From contig NZ_CP133720.1 in the NCBI RefSeq assembly GCF_031326225.1, positions 1,550,001 through 1,614,000 of the forward strand: 64,000 nucleotides of DNA, read 5' to 3'. Shown here piece after piece: positions 34,401-42,827 of the stretch; position 1 is the stretch's first letter, and each line of letters opens with the position of its first letter. Source of the DNA: Undibacterium cyanobacteriorum. GTDB taxonomy: Bacteria > Pseudomonadota > Gammaproteobacteria > Burkholderiales > Burkholderiaceae_D. The translations under genes were made by a program, and so were the position numbers. The notes beneath the pieces are model-generated. The model was not told the DNA's origin. It was given only the letters and a program-made list of their open reading frames with translations, and did not search any database.

Positions 34401-35838
34401 AACCGAAGTAGAGCGCCTCTCACCTAAAGGTTTGCCTGTATTGGCGCAGATCGCCTTGCTTCCTGGTGAGGCGGTGAACACCGCTGGAGTTCAGATCAAA
34501 GATGGGCAGGTCTTGCTGAATATGGGGCCGCAAAGTGAGCGTGTGACCTGGAGTTCTAACTTAAAGCAAGCACCAAGCGTGTTGTTGAAGGCGAGCGATC
34601 ACTGTGCTGATGCCAAGATTGCTCAGTGTATTGAAGAGTGGAGCGTGCTGGCGAATAATCTATGGCACTTGGAATTGAAAGGCGTACCCCCGAAGGTCGG
34701 TGCTCTGAACGGAACGCAAGTCTTCCTTCCTTGGGCGGGTGAAACTTTAGAAATTAAAGTGGAACGTCCACAAGCTGTGGCAGGCCAAACCATCACCATC
34801 GATCAATCATTTTTAAGCGTGACACCAGGAACACGAGCCAGCGATTATCGCCTATGGTTTGTAGCACGCAGCAGCCGTGGCTTGGATCATAGTATCGATT
34901 TACCAAAGGGTGCCGTATTACAAAAGGTCATGATCAATGAGGTGGAGTTCCCGATCAGAGCAATCGGTCAAAAATTGACTCTGCCAATCAAACCAGGCAA
35001 ACAGGAGATCGAAGTCAGTTGGCGGGTCGATCGTGGCATGACATCGAGCTTCAGCACGGATAGTGTCAATCTTGGTCTTGCCAGCGTGAACAGTGCTGTT
35101 AGTGTTCAAGTGCCGACGGACCGTTGGTTACTGGCCGTCGGTGGTGACGGCATGGCACCAGCAATTTTATTTTGGAGTAAATTGATCATCTTACTCTTGC
35201 TCGCGATTGGTCTAGGCTCAGTGAAATTTTTACCAGTCACTCGGTGGCAGTGGATCTTGCTTGCGCTCGGCATGACGCAACTCGGCTGGCCTAGCATCCT
35301 TTTGACGATGACCTGGTTCTTCGCTTGTGCTGCGAGAGGGAAAGTCGATATAGCGAATACCCCTGCGTGGCAGGTCAATTTACGTCAGCTGTTTTTGGTA
35401 CTGCATAGCTTGTTGGTTATCGCGATTTTGTTAGAGATTGTCCGTGGTGGGCTACTCGGCAATCCCGATATGCAAGTTGCGGGAAATAATTCAACGCAGA
35501 CCCAACTGAACTGGTACCAAGATCGAATAGATGGCCCCATGCAGTCGGTCTGGATTTTGAGCCTACCAATGCTGGTATATCGTGGTCTGATGTTATTGTG
35601 GGCCTTGTGGTTAGCGTCCTCGGTCATTGCTTGGGCGAAGTGGGCGTGGGCGGCCTTGAGTGCGGGGGGATTGTGGAAGGCTGCCGAAGTGACGGTAGCA
35701 AGTGGAGAGCCGCACGCGGAAGAGATAATTAATGCAAATGAATCGGAGCTTAGTCAAGCCAAGTCACTCGTATCCATTGCCGAGCTTGGTGAGTCTACTG
35801 ACTCGCAAGAGGTGGCGAATGAGACTAGTGTTCCTTAA
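31423..35838 (+). CDS. 1471-aa duplicated envelope protein of unknown function
   Basis: ATG 31423 has GAGG upstream and starts a signal peptide (MFKKYLSAALFFLLPSIVAA-QEF). I do not recognise the family. Layout: beta-rich exported region (about 25-465); hydrophobic bundle (about 470-565); Pro-rich linker (about 590-635); helix (about 709-736); Asp/Gln-rich stretch (about 746-763). A second signal-like segment (787-814, SSFVICGLLGLAQNLV) then leads into a second beta-rich region (about 820-1235) and more helices to about 1420. The halves align colinearly: ETRFHLEV...ALLP with ETEVERLS...ALLP; EEVWVYEANPAVRLASVEGP with EEWSVLANNLWHLELKGVPP; LHLPPGWRLLHASG with VQVPTDRWLLAVGG, each just before its helices. 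This points to an old fusion of two paralogous envelope proteins. No catalytic motif is evident. Confidence 0.9.
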   Translation: MFKKYLSAALFFLLPSIVAAQEFPRSSVPDPLKTWIPWVLDQQANLNCPHPFDSDEVRSCQWPSVLELKVGAKGAEFTQTWQVFGDTWISLPGDEHHWPLDVLVDGKALPVISQAGKPSIRLDRGTYKVSGRFYWSQVPESLGLAQNSGLVRLEMNGKLVAHPVLDDANRIWLQKKQEVSSVEQTTLKVFRKIKDGIPVMLETRFHLEVSGKARELSLGRALLPKLIPQALHSNLTATLNEEGNLLVQARPGIWDISFVSRLPADLLNLSLPAASGILAEEEVWVYEANPAVRLASVEGPTAIDAQQTTLPDEWRHLPAYLMRPVSSQFSLKQIRRGDSEPTPDKLKLQRDLWLSFDGKDMTMSDSLSGKMSRPARLTMVAQAQPGRIEVNGQDQQISSGSDHLAGVEVQGGDLKLKADSRLPQAPRTLLATLWKHDLDALDMNLHLPPGWRLLHASGVDHANGAWLTSWDLFDIFLILITTLVAAHLWGKKWGVVTLVSLVLSYQELDAPRGLWMLCFSLIALYRVLPQGKFKQIIQWIQRGSVLVLLVLSLAFATMQIRGAIYPVLENESVFLDRHQPQRMVGTPQERAPETVKPAAPAEAPPPMEPPLTDAAPMPAPAYIPPPEVVNAPQPEVRSVAITRYARGNQSDKEKGYISSLSKNVGIDPDAKVQTGPGLPLWQWRSHPLTFDGPVTQEQEIHLWLLSPWASKIVVVLRLVLLSLLLLLLGHAVLIQSKHKPVHGNGDDADDQSEGDQNDGDQNSTKNMKLGSLLRQIRERMTAVLGASKTLASSFVICGLLGLAQNLVCADASAQTPSDQHLQELREKLTRRAECLPDCAEISRLTIHVSGTTVRLSLDVDAALDTALPLPGGKKSWLPNEARLDGKTAYIDRDSDGALGFLVTAGRHRLELVGELLQNDTLQLPLPRKPRRVELDAPGWDVAGISDETGVADTIQLSRQVKLGKDAKKNAEADFPALLRVQRTLLFMKEWVVETEVERLSPKGLPVLAQIALLPGEAVNTAGVQIKDGQVLLNMGPQSERVTWSSNLKQAPSVLLKASDHCADAKIAQCIEEWSVLANNLWHLELKGVPPKVGALNGTQVFLPWAGETLEIKVERPQAVAGQTITIDQSFLSVTPGTRASDYRLWFVARSSRGLDHSIDLPKGAVLQKVMINEVEFPIRAIGQKLTLPIKPGKQEIEVSWRVDRGMTSSFSTDSVNLGLASVNSAVSVQVPTDRWLLAVGGDGMAPAILFWSKLIILLLLAIGLGSVKFLPVTRWQWILLALGMTQLGWPSILLTMTWFFACAARGKVDIANTPAWQVNLRQLFLVLHSLLVIAILLEIVRGGLLGNPDMQVAGNNSTQTQLNWYQDRIDGPMQSVWILSLPMLVYRGLMLLWALWLASSVIAWAKWAWAALSAGGLWKAAEVTVASGEPHAEEIINANESELSQAKSLVSIAELGESTDSQEVANETSVP

Positions 35839-36117
35839 GCGAATTTGATTCTCATGTGGTGAAAGTAGCGGTGATGAGATGATCGGTACCGCCTCTTTCC
35901 CCACTGCGATCGCCAAAGGTAGGTGTTTGCAGTATGTGGAGCGAAGCGTGACATCTCGTATTACGAAATGGTTTCTTTTTTTACGAAGCGATAACATGCT
36001 TCATTATTATCTCTGCTACTGTCGGTAGCTTCTCCTGATCCCTTTATTGGCGCATTTGTCTTTTTTGCAAATCTAAGTTAATTTGTCGCCACTAATCATT
36101 TTTCGTATGAGTGCACT

Positions 36118-39078
36118 ATGTCTTTCTCCAAAAACTCCTCTCAGCAAATGGGCGCGGGTATCACGGCCGCTTTGCTTGCTATTAGCTCCGTTGCCGCAGG
36201 CCTCGCTTCCTCTTCCGCATTGGCGAGCGAAACGCGATCCGCTCAAAAAGCGAAAGCAGTGGCACAGCCCGTGTCGACCAGCGAGTCGAAAGCGGGTGCG
36301 ACTTTTAGATTCAATCCTGAAGCAGTGATTCCCTATTCGCCTAAGCTGATCAAAGGCAAACTCGCGAATGGTTTGACCTATTACATTCAAAAAAATTCTA
36401 AGCCCGAGCAAAAAGTAGAAATGCGTTTGGTGGTGAATGCAGGCTCTGTATTGGAGGATGAAGATCAACAAGGCTTGGCCCATTTTACGGAGCACATGGC
36501 GTTTAATGGTAGTCGTCATTTCAAGAAAAATGAGTTGGTGTCATTCTTGGAATCGATCGGGGTGAAATTCGGTGCCGACTTGAATGCCTATACGGGCTTT
36601 GATGAGACGGTCTATATTTTGCCGATTCCAACTGATAAGCCAGAAAACTTTGAAAAAGGCATGATGGTATTGGCAGACTGGGCTTCAGGTTTGCGCTTCG
36701 ATGCCGAGGAAATCGAAAAAGAACGTGGTGTTGTGTTGGAAGAAGCGCGCTTAGGGAAGGGCGCTGGAGAACGTTTGCGTCAACAAACTTTACCCAAGAT
36801 TTTGCATGGCTCGAAATATGCGGAGCGCTTGCCCATCGGTAAAGAAGAGACCATACAAACCTTTAAATATGAGGCTCTCAAGCGCTTCTATGCGGATTGG
36901 TATCGCCCCAATCTCATGGCGGTTGTGGTGGTTGGCGACATCGATCCACAAAAAGCCAAGGCGGCCATTGAAAAACATTTTTCTGATCTTAAGAATCCAC
37001 GTCATCAGCGGGTGCGTCCTCAGGTGAGTTTGCCATTAAAGAACTTGGATGACGCCGTGGTAGCGGTCGACAAAGAAGCGAATCTTTCTTCCGTATCGAT
37101 CGCACAAGCGCGTTTCTTGCAACCGAATGATGGCAAGTTTGGTAGTTATCGCCAGCGTCGTATCGATCATTTTGTCAATGTCATGTTGGCTGAGCGTCTG
37201 CGCGAATTATCGCAAACGGCAAATCCGCCATTCTTGGGTGCTAGTAGCGGTCTTGGTGGACTCGTCGGCGATTATCAGGAAGTCAGTGCGGTTGCCACAA
37301 TCGGTAAAGCAGGTGTGAAGGTTGCGATTGAAGCCCTAGTCGGTGAGAATAAACGCGCTGCGCAATTTGGATTCACCGCGCAGGAGCTGCAACGTGCCAA
37401 GCTCAATTCATTGCGCAATTTAGAAAATTCTTATAACGAACGTGACAAAACTCAATCGGGAACACTGGCCGCCGAATTTATTCGCAACTTCTTACAAGGA
37501 GAAGCGATACCCGGAATTGAGGCGGAATACCGATTCCATAAAGAGATCGTGAATGGTATTAGTTTGGAGGAAGTGAACCAATATGCGAAACGCATTTTGA
37601 GCACAGACGTTCCTGAACTGGTGATTTACCAAGGCAGTGATAAGCCCGATCATCCATTACCAGATTCGAGCAGTTTGAAGGCAATGGTGAAAGAGGCTGA
37701 AGCGAAAGAGGTGCAGGCGCGTGAGGAGAAAAGACTATCTGCGGATTTATTTCCGGTGCCGCCGAAAGCCGGTAAGATCGTCGGTGTCGCTCACGATAAG
37801 GTGCTGGGTACGACCACGTGGACTTTGAGTAATGGTGTCAAAGTTGTTTTGAAAAAAACCGACTTCAAAAGTGATCAAATCTTACTGAGCGCATCACGTC
37901 CCGGCGGTACAGCCATTTTCTCAGACCAAGATTATTTGCAGGCACGCTACGCCACATCAGTCGTGGGTACGATGGGGGTTAAGGACTTAACGCCTAGCGA
38001 AATTACCAAAGTCTTGGCAGGCAAGATCGCCAACGTCAGCACGTCTTTCTCAGAAAATGCGGAAGGTGTCTCAGGTAATTCCAATAATAATGATGTGGAG
38101 TCGATGCTGCAGATTTTGCATTTGGTGTTGACGCAACCACGACGCGATGAAGACTTGTTCAAGTCTTTTGTTAATCGCCAAATGGAAGCATTGAAGAATC
38201 AAATGGCTTCACCTTCTGCGGTCTTCCAAGAACAATTATTGCAGGCGACTTTCCCACCCCATCCTCGCGCTCCGAGCATGGTCAAACCGGAACAAATTGC
38301 GAGTCTCGATCTTGACAAGATGTTGGCAATTTACCGCCAGCGATTCTCCAGTGCCCATGGCTACACCTTCTTTATTGTGGGGAGTTTTGAAGAAGAAAAG
38401 CTCAAACCTTTAGTTGAAACCTATCTCGCGAGTTTGCCAGCCGACCCTTTGCAGTTAGAGGTCATCGATAGAGGGGTGCGCCCTAATAAAGGCGTCGTCA
38501 TCAAAGACGTATTCGCGGGAAAAGAAGCGCAGAGTTTGGTCAGTATCCAATTTCATGGCGAAGCGAAGATGACACCAAAGCAGCGCATGGATTTTTCGGC
38601 CATGGGGGAAGTTTTGCAGTTGCGTATGACGGCCAAAATGCGTGAAGAGCTTGGTGCTGTGTACAGCCCAAATATTAGCCGCACGCTGCGCCGCCAGCCG
38701 TATCAAGGCTATGCAGTGATTTTGACCTTGCCATGCGGTCCAGAAAATGTCGATAAGCTGGTCAATAGTAGTTTTGAATTGATTGCCGCATTGAAGGCTG
38801 CGCCACCGACCGAAGAGGAATTGCGAAAGGTCAAAGAGAATTGGATTAAAAATTATCGTGAATCGATTAAAACAAACCAGTTTTGGTTGAATTCTTTGCG
38901 TAATGCGCAGCAGACGGGTGATGATCCGCATGAGCTGCTTAACTTTGAAAGCAGAGTGGCTCAGGTGAGCACTAAAGATGTACAGGCGGCAGCGCAAACT
39001 TACCTCGATAGTTCGAATTACATACAAGTGGTGCTTTACCCAGAGAACTACAAAGCTGGCGTGAGCCGTTCTAAATAA
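36118..39078 (+). CDS. Periplasmic M16 family zinc peptidase
   Basis: A 986-aa two-repeat insulinase/pitrilysin-type peptidase. The signal-like N-terminus is long (AALLAISSVAAGLASSSALAS). The inverted zinc motif HxxEH is HFTEH at 122-126 in GLAHFTEHMAFNGS, with the distal Glu in EKERGVVLEEARL about 75 residues on. The second M16 half (about 560-950) is the inactive partner, with the usual REELGAVYSP element. Its length and the ANGLTYYIQKNSKP start match the PqqL-like group. A cyclophilin follows 29 bp later, so a shared transcript is likely. Probable function: degradation of oligopeptides in the periplasm. Confidence 0.92.
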   Translation: MSFSKNSSQQMGAGITAALLAISSVAAGLASSSALASETRSAQKAKAVAQPVSTSESKAGATFRFNPEAVIPYSPKLIKGKLANGLTYYIQKNSKPEQKVEMRLVVNAGSVLEDEDQQGLAHFTEHMAFNGSRHFKKNELVSFLESIGVKFGADLNAYTGFDETVYILPIPTDKPENFEKGMMVLADWASGLRFDAEEIEKERGVVLEEARLGKGAGERLRQQTLPKILHGSKYAERLPIGKEETIQTFKYEALKRFYADWYRPNLMAVVVVGDIDPQKAKAAIEKHFSDLKNPRHQRVRPQVSLPLKNLDDAVVAVDKEANLSSVSIAQARFLQPNDGKFGSYRQRRIDHFVNVMLAERLRELSQTANPPFLGASSGLGGLVGDYQEVSAVATIGKAGVKVAIEALVGENKRAAQFGFTAQELQRAKLNSLRNLENSYNERDKTQSGTLAAEFIRNFLQGEAIPGIEAEYRFHKEIVNGISLEEVNQYAKRILSTDVPELVIYQGSDKPDHPLPDSSSLKAMVKEAEAKEVQAREEKRLSADLFPVPPKAGKIVGVAHDKVLGTTTWTLSNGVKVVLKKTDFKSDQILLSASRPGGTAIFSDQDYLQARYATSVVGTMGVKDLTPSEITKVLAGKIANVSTSFSENAEGVSGNSNNNDVESMLQILHLVLTQPRRDEDLFKSFVNRQMEALKNQMASPSAVFQEQLLQATFPPHPRAPSMVKPEQIASLDLDKMLAIYRQRFSSAHGYTFFIVGSFEEEKLKPLVETYLASLPADPLQLEVIDRGVRPNKGVVIKDVFAGKEAQSLVSIQFHGEAKMTPKQRMDFSAMGEVLQLRMTAKMREELGAVYSPNISRTLRRQPYQGYAVILTLPCGPENVDKLVNSSFELIAALKAAPPTEEELRKVKENWIKNYRESIKTNQFWLNSLRNAQQTGDDPHELLNFESRVAQVSTKDVQAAAQTYLDSSNYIQVVLYPENYKAGVSRSK

Positions 39079-39107
39079 GCGACAAATAAGCGACGAAGGA
39101 GATGATC

Positions 39108-40058
39108 ATGATTAAAGCTCAGACTAAATATTTGACCCGCCATATGGCTATTGCGTTCGGTATCTCGGTGGTCGCGATGAATCTCGCCTATGCCGATGAG
39201 CAAAAAGCGGCAACGAAAGCGCCGATCAAGAATGCGGCCAAACCGAGCATGCAAGATGTACTGAAAGCCTCAAAGGCAAGCGATTGGCGCCCACTTGATC
39301 CACAGAACACGCTTTACCTTGAAATGGATAAAGGTCGCGTGGTGATTGAGTTGGTCCCCGAATTTGCGCCAAAAAATATCGAGAACATAAAGAAGCTTGT
39401 GCGTGAAGGCTACTTCGACGGATTAGCCATGATTCGTTCACAAGATAACTATGTCGCGCAGTGGGGCGATGCGGATGAGAAGCGTGAATTTAAAACCGCA
39501 GCCAAGACCGTCGATGGTGAGTTCACTGTGAAGTATTCAGCGAAATCAGCATTCACGCGTTTGCCAGACCATGATGGTTACGCGCCACAAGTCGGACACG
39601 CCAAAGGTTTTGCGGCTGGCCGTGATCCGAAATCTCGAACCACGTGGCTGGCGCATTGCTATGGCGCGATCGGTGTGGCGCGTGGCAACGAAACGAATAG
39701 CGGTAATGGCAGCTCTTTATATGCGGTCACAGGTCATGCGCCACGCAACCTCGATCGTAATATCACGGTCGTTGGTAAAGTGATGCAGGGCATGGAACTA
39801 TTGAGCACCTTACCGCGTGGCACTGGTGCTTTGGGGTTTTATGAAAAAGCCGAAGAGCGCACGCCGATCAAATCGGTGCGTATCGCCGCCGATGTTCCAG
39901 AGGCGGAGCGCAGCAAACTTGAAGTATTCAGAACTGATACCGCGAGCTTCCAAGCTTTAGTCGAAGCGCAACGTAATCGTGGTGGCGAATGGTATAAATT
40001 TGCTGCCAACCATATTGAGTTGTGCAATGTGCCAGTGCCTGTGCGCACGGTGAAATAA
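39108..40058 (+). CDS. Exported cyclophilin-type peptidyl-prolyl isomerase
   Basis: A 316-aa protein. ATG 39108 is 7 bp after AAGGAG; the ATG at 39102 is too close. The signal peptide ends near NLAYA-D. The cyclophilin domain begins NTLYLEMDKGRVVIELVPEFAPKN and carries GYFDGLAMIRSQDNYVAQWGD and CYGAIGVARG. An insertion (KTAAKTVDGEFTVKYSAKSAF) and a C-terminal extension make it longer than plain PpiA. It would catalyse proline isomerisation in periplasmic proteins. It follows the M16 peptidase and is followed 34 bp later by a lipoprotein-like hydrolase, suggesting a small secretion-related operon. Confidence 0.88.
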   Translation: MIKAQTKYLTRHMAIAFGISVVAMNLAYADEQKAATKAPIKNAAKPSMQDVLKASKASDWRPLDPQNTLYLEMDKGRVVIELVPEFAPKNIENIKKLVREGYFDGLAMIRSQDNYVAQWGDADEKREFKTAAKTVDGEFTVKYSAKSAFTRLPDHDGYAPQVGHAKGFAAGRDPKSRTTWLAHCYGAIGVARGNETNSGNGSSLYAVTGHAPRNLDRNITVVGKVMQGMELLSTLPRGTGALGFYEKAEERTPIKSVRIAADVPEAERSKLEVFRTDTASFQALVEAQRNRGGEWYKFAANHIELCNVPVPVRTVK

Positions 40059-40092
40059 ATTAATCTGTTTTAATGAAGTGTGAGAAGTAGTG

Positions 40093-40932
40093 ATGAAGAA
40101 GTTGTTTCCCCTTGTAATGTTGACGGCGATCTTGTCGTCTGGATGTATGACAGTCACAGTAAGCTCTAAACAGTTCGTACCACGTGACACCAATAAGCTG
40201 GCGTTGTTGAAAACAAGTGCGCCAGACTATCAAACTCGCGATATCGAGTTTGTGCAAGCCGATGGATCAATTAGTCGCGGCGTCTACTTCAGTAAGCCTG
40301 GGGCGCAGGCAACCGTTTTGTATTTTCTCGGTAGTGGCATTCGTCTCGACGCAGATGGTGCCTTTTTCCTCAAGCCATTCGCTGATCTGAACCTGAATGT
40401 GATCGCTTTTGATTACCGAAGTTTTGGCCGTAGTGATGCCACAACAAAAACGCATGGATTGAAAGAAATCGAAAGCGATACTGCTGCTTTGTATGACTAT
40501 GCACGTGGCATGGTACAAGGTCGTTTAATCGTCCATGGACATTCCTTTGGCAGCTTTGTTGCCGCGCATTTGGCAGGACAGCGCAAGCTCGATGGCTTGG
40601 TGCTCGAAGGTACCGGCACTGATGCAAGAACCTATGCCCAGAATTTGACGCCTTGGTTCGCCAAACCATTTGTGTCCTATAACGTGGTCGGTGATGTAGC
40701 TGAAGTAGATAATCGTCGCAGCCTGCAAGAAATTCAATTCCCGATTCTCATCATCGCCGGCAAGCGGGATACAACCACACCAGAGCCAACCGCACGAGAA
40801 TTGTTCGACGGACTCAAGCAACGCCAAAAACGTTTTGTGAGCGTTGATGCCGGGCATATGGATGGGATGGTGTTTCCTGAAGCGAAGGTCGCGTACAAGC
40901 AGCTCTTGCAAGACGTTGAGAATAGTAAATAA
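40093..40932 (+). CDS. Alpha/beta hydrolase, probable lipoprotein
   Basis: A 279-aa protein with an N-terminal lipobox-like segment (LTAILSSGC, Cys at about 18; the Leu is at -4 rather than -3). The hydrolase core shows FDYRSFGRSD, the nucleophile elbow HGHSFGSF, acid Asp in IAGKRDTTTP and His in AGHMDG. It resembles the BAAT/YfhR-type hydrolases that attach to membranes. The substrate is unknown. It lies 34 bp after the cyclophilin and 22 bp before a second, unrelated alpha/beta hydrolase, probably in the same transcript. Confidence 0.82.
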   Translation: MKKLFPLVMLTAILSSGCMTVTVSSKQFVPRDTNKLALLKTSAPDYQTRDIEFVQADGSISRGVYFSKPGAQATVLYFLGSGIRLDADGAFFLKPFADLNLNVIAFDYRSFGRSDATTKTHGLKEIESDTAALYDYARGMVQGRLIVHGHSFGSFVAAHLAGQRKLDGLVLEGTGTDARTYAQNLTPWFAKPFVSYNVVGDVAEVDNRRSLQEIQFPILIIAGKRDTTTPEPTARELFDGLKQRQKRFVSVDAGHMDGMVFPEAKVAYKQLLQDVENSK

Positions 40933-40954
40933 ATAGCCTTCAATTAAATCAAAA

Positions 40955-42118
40955 ATGAAACTCTTACATTACCTGAGGATAACGCTTACAGCGGTAACGT
41001 TGTTAACATGTGCGATCGCAAGCGCTGTTGATCTTTCAGGCATAAATCTTCCGGTCATTCGTCAATGTACGGCACAGGATCGTGACGATCGATATGCCCG
41101 TGTTTGTGTAGAATCTCTGAATCAAGGCGAAATCGAAGCAGTGAAATCTATGCAATTTGATGATGTCGTTGCGTACAAAGCTGTCGAGGATGGTTTGATC
41201 TTGGCTGCGAAGATGAAGAAAAGCGATATCGGGTTTTATGATCGTCCAGCATTTGGCGGAGAGATAACGACCTATCTAGAACCTATCGATATCAATCACT
41301 TCGCTATAAAAGTTAGGCTTAGAGGCATAGAGAAGGCGAAGTTGAATCCCTTGTTTTTGAATTTTGCAGGGCGTTCCCCATTCTCTTTAAATATCGACGG
41401 GCGAGATCCCTCAGAGCGGACGGTGGTGGAAAGTTGGTCCGCAGTTTTGCAGAAGCTGCAGAGTCAAGGAGCCCGCTTTGAAATGATCAATTTTCCAAAT
41501 GCGGAACATTTCGATGCTAAGTCTGTCAAAGTGTTTCGTGGTTCGAATTGTTTGAAGACGATAGTCGCTTGCAGTGTGATTTATGATACCGATGGTGAAA
41601 GCCTCGGGTCTCTTATCTCTAACGCACATGCAGCCCAGATTCCTCTCGATGATTTTGTTCTTGTGGGAATACCTAATCCAAATGAACATCGGAACGTCGA
41701 GTTATTGAAAGGCCTTGATCCAGATCGTTTCGATGCCTTTCTCAGTTTTGTGGTGACCAATCTTCGTCAAACCATTGAGAAAGGTGAAACACCAAAGAAT
41801 CGATATGCTGCAGGCTTTTCGAATGGCGGTGCATGGGCTTTTGATGCGCTACTATTTCACCCGCATTTTTTTGATGGAAGCATTGTCATGTCGCCGGCTA
41901 TTTGGGAGCTCAAATCACCAGTGCAACTGAAAGGCAAGAGAGTATTTGTTGGTGCGGGTGAGCTAGAGCTTGGTTTTTTGAACACAGCTCACGAAATTGA
42001 AAAGATAAGCATTGGTTTTGGTGCTGAGGTGAAGACTGTCTATTCAAAATCAGGGCACTCAATGAATACTTGGGCACCTATTTGGAATTTAGCATTGAGA
42101 AGTCTGAGCACAAAGTAG
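40955..42118 (+). CDS. Exported esterase-like alpha/beta hydrolase
   Basis: A 387-aa protein with a signal peptide (cleavage near AIASA-V). The first 150 residues are not a recognised domain. The C-terminal two-thirds resemble the esterase D / enterochelin-esterase fold: IPLDDFVLVGIPNPNEHRN, nucleophile elbow AAGFSNGGAWAF, SPAIWEL and a final SGHSMNTW supplying the His. Two cysteine pairs in the mature chain may form disulphides. The N-terminal part could be an added substrate-binding region. Its end overlaps codons upstream of the next gene but not the start I favour there. Confidence 0.78.
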   Translation: MKLLHYLRITLTAVTLLTCAIASAVDLSGINLPVIRQCTAQDRDDRYARVCVESLNQGEIEAVKSMQFDDVVAYKAVEDGLILAAKMKKSDIGFYDRPAFGGEITTYLEPIDINHFAIKVRLRGIEKAKLNPLFLNFAGRSPFSLNIDGRDPSERTVVESWSAVLQKLQSQGARFEMINFPNAEHFDAKSVKVFRGSNCLKTIVACSVIYDTDGESLGSLISNAHAAQIPLDDFVLVGIPNPNEHRNVELLKGLDPDRFDAFLSFVVTNLRQTIEKGETPKNRYAAGFSNGGAWAFDALLFHPHFFDGSIVMSPAIWELKSPVQLKGKRVFVGAGELELGFLNTAHEIEKISIGFGAEVKTVYSKSGHSMNTWAPIWNLALRSLSTK

Positions 42119-42168
42119 TAGGAATATGTTGTTTGTTATGGGGCAGTCTTTTTTGGGGGAGCCACCCT

Positions 42169-42606
42169 ATGCAAAAAAATGCCTTAATGGCTTGTTACTT
42201 GATTTTTTTGTCTTTTGATGCATTCGCCTGTCAACCAAATGTCGAGGAATTGAGTCTGAAACTCTACCTGAAAAAGGACAATGTTGGTTCGGTCATTTTT
42301 GCTGGGCAGGTAATGACCGTAACCGAACGTCGAGAAGGCGGGGTCATCGTGCAAACCGTAAAGATTAAAACATCGCGTTGGTGGCGTGGTGAGGTTCAAT
42401 CAGAGCTGATGGTGATGGGCAAGAAAGGTGCAGGCGCAGGTACCTCTTGTGCTGGTGTTGACGACATTGTTTTCACAAAAGGCCAAGAGTGGTTGATCGT
42501 CGGAGAGCTGAAGGACGGCAAAGTCATCCCTAGAAGATGGTTGAGCCGTCCATTGTTCGAGCAAGAAGCTAAAACGAAAAGTTTAGAGCAGTTAAGCCCA
42601 TATTAA
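42169..42606 (+). CDS. Small exported protein, possible TIMP/netrin-like fold
   Basis: A 145-aa protein. ATG 42169 has a purine-rich GGGGGAG upstream and begins a signal peptide ending at FAC-QPN; a longer in-frame version lacks both. After the Cys, FAGQVMTVTERREGG, VKIKTSRWWRGE and a later CAGVDDIVFTKGQEWLIVGEL follow. The N-terminal Cys, 'fxGxV' strand, 'W+G' and a second Cys before 'F..G..wLv' are a pattern found in bacterial TIMP/netrin-like (NTR) domains, so I suggest that fold at low confidence. It is the last gene of the envelope series and is followed by REP repeats. Confidence 0.65.
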   Translation: MQKNALMACYLIFLSFDAFACQPNVEELSLKLYLKKDNVGSVIFAGQVMTVTERREGGVIVQTVKIKTSRWWRGEVQSELMVMGKKGAGAGTSCAGVDDIVFTKGQEWLIVGELKDGKVIPRRWLSRPLFEQEAKTKSLEQLSPY

Positions 42607-42645
42607 TTCTGGAAATGAATGCTTGATGTGATGGTATAGAGTGTT

Positions 42646-42802
42646 GTTGGGCTTCGCTTCGCTCAGCGCCAACCTACGGATTAATTTGTGTTTGGTGGGT
42701 AGGCTGGGCTGGCAAGCCCAGCGTCCGCGGGTTCGTCGAGGTTGAGTACCGTTGTTGGAGTGCCTGTTGATGTTGGGCTTCGCTTCGCTCAGCGCCAACT
42801 TA
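42646..42802. repeat. REP-like cluster, opposite orientation
   Basis: Two reverse-complement copies of the REP head, GTTGGGCTTCGCTTCGCTC through GCGCCAAC, lie at 42646-42677 and 42772-42800. Between them, at 42699-42726, is a diverged hairpin (GGCTGGGCTGGCAAGCCCAG). The same repeat family occurs next to the RAYT gene at 11.8-12.8 kb. Here it lies between convergent genes, a usual REP location. Confidence 0.88.
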
Positions 42803-42827
42803 TGATTTACATCGAGAACAATTGGTT

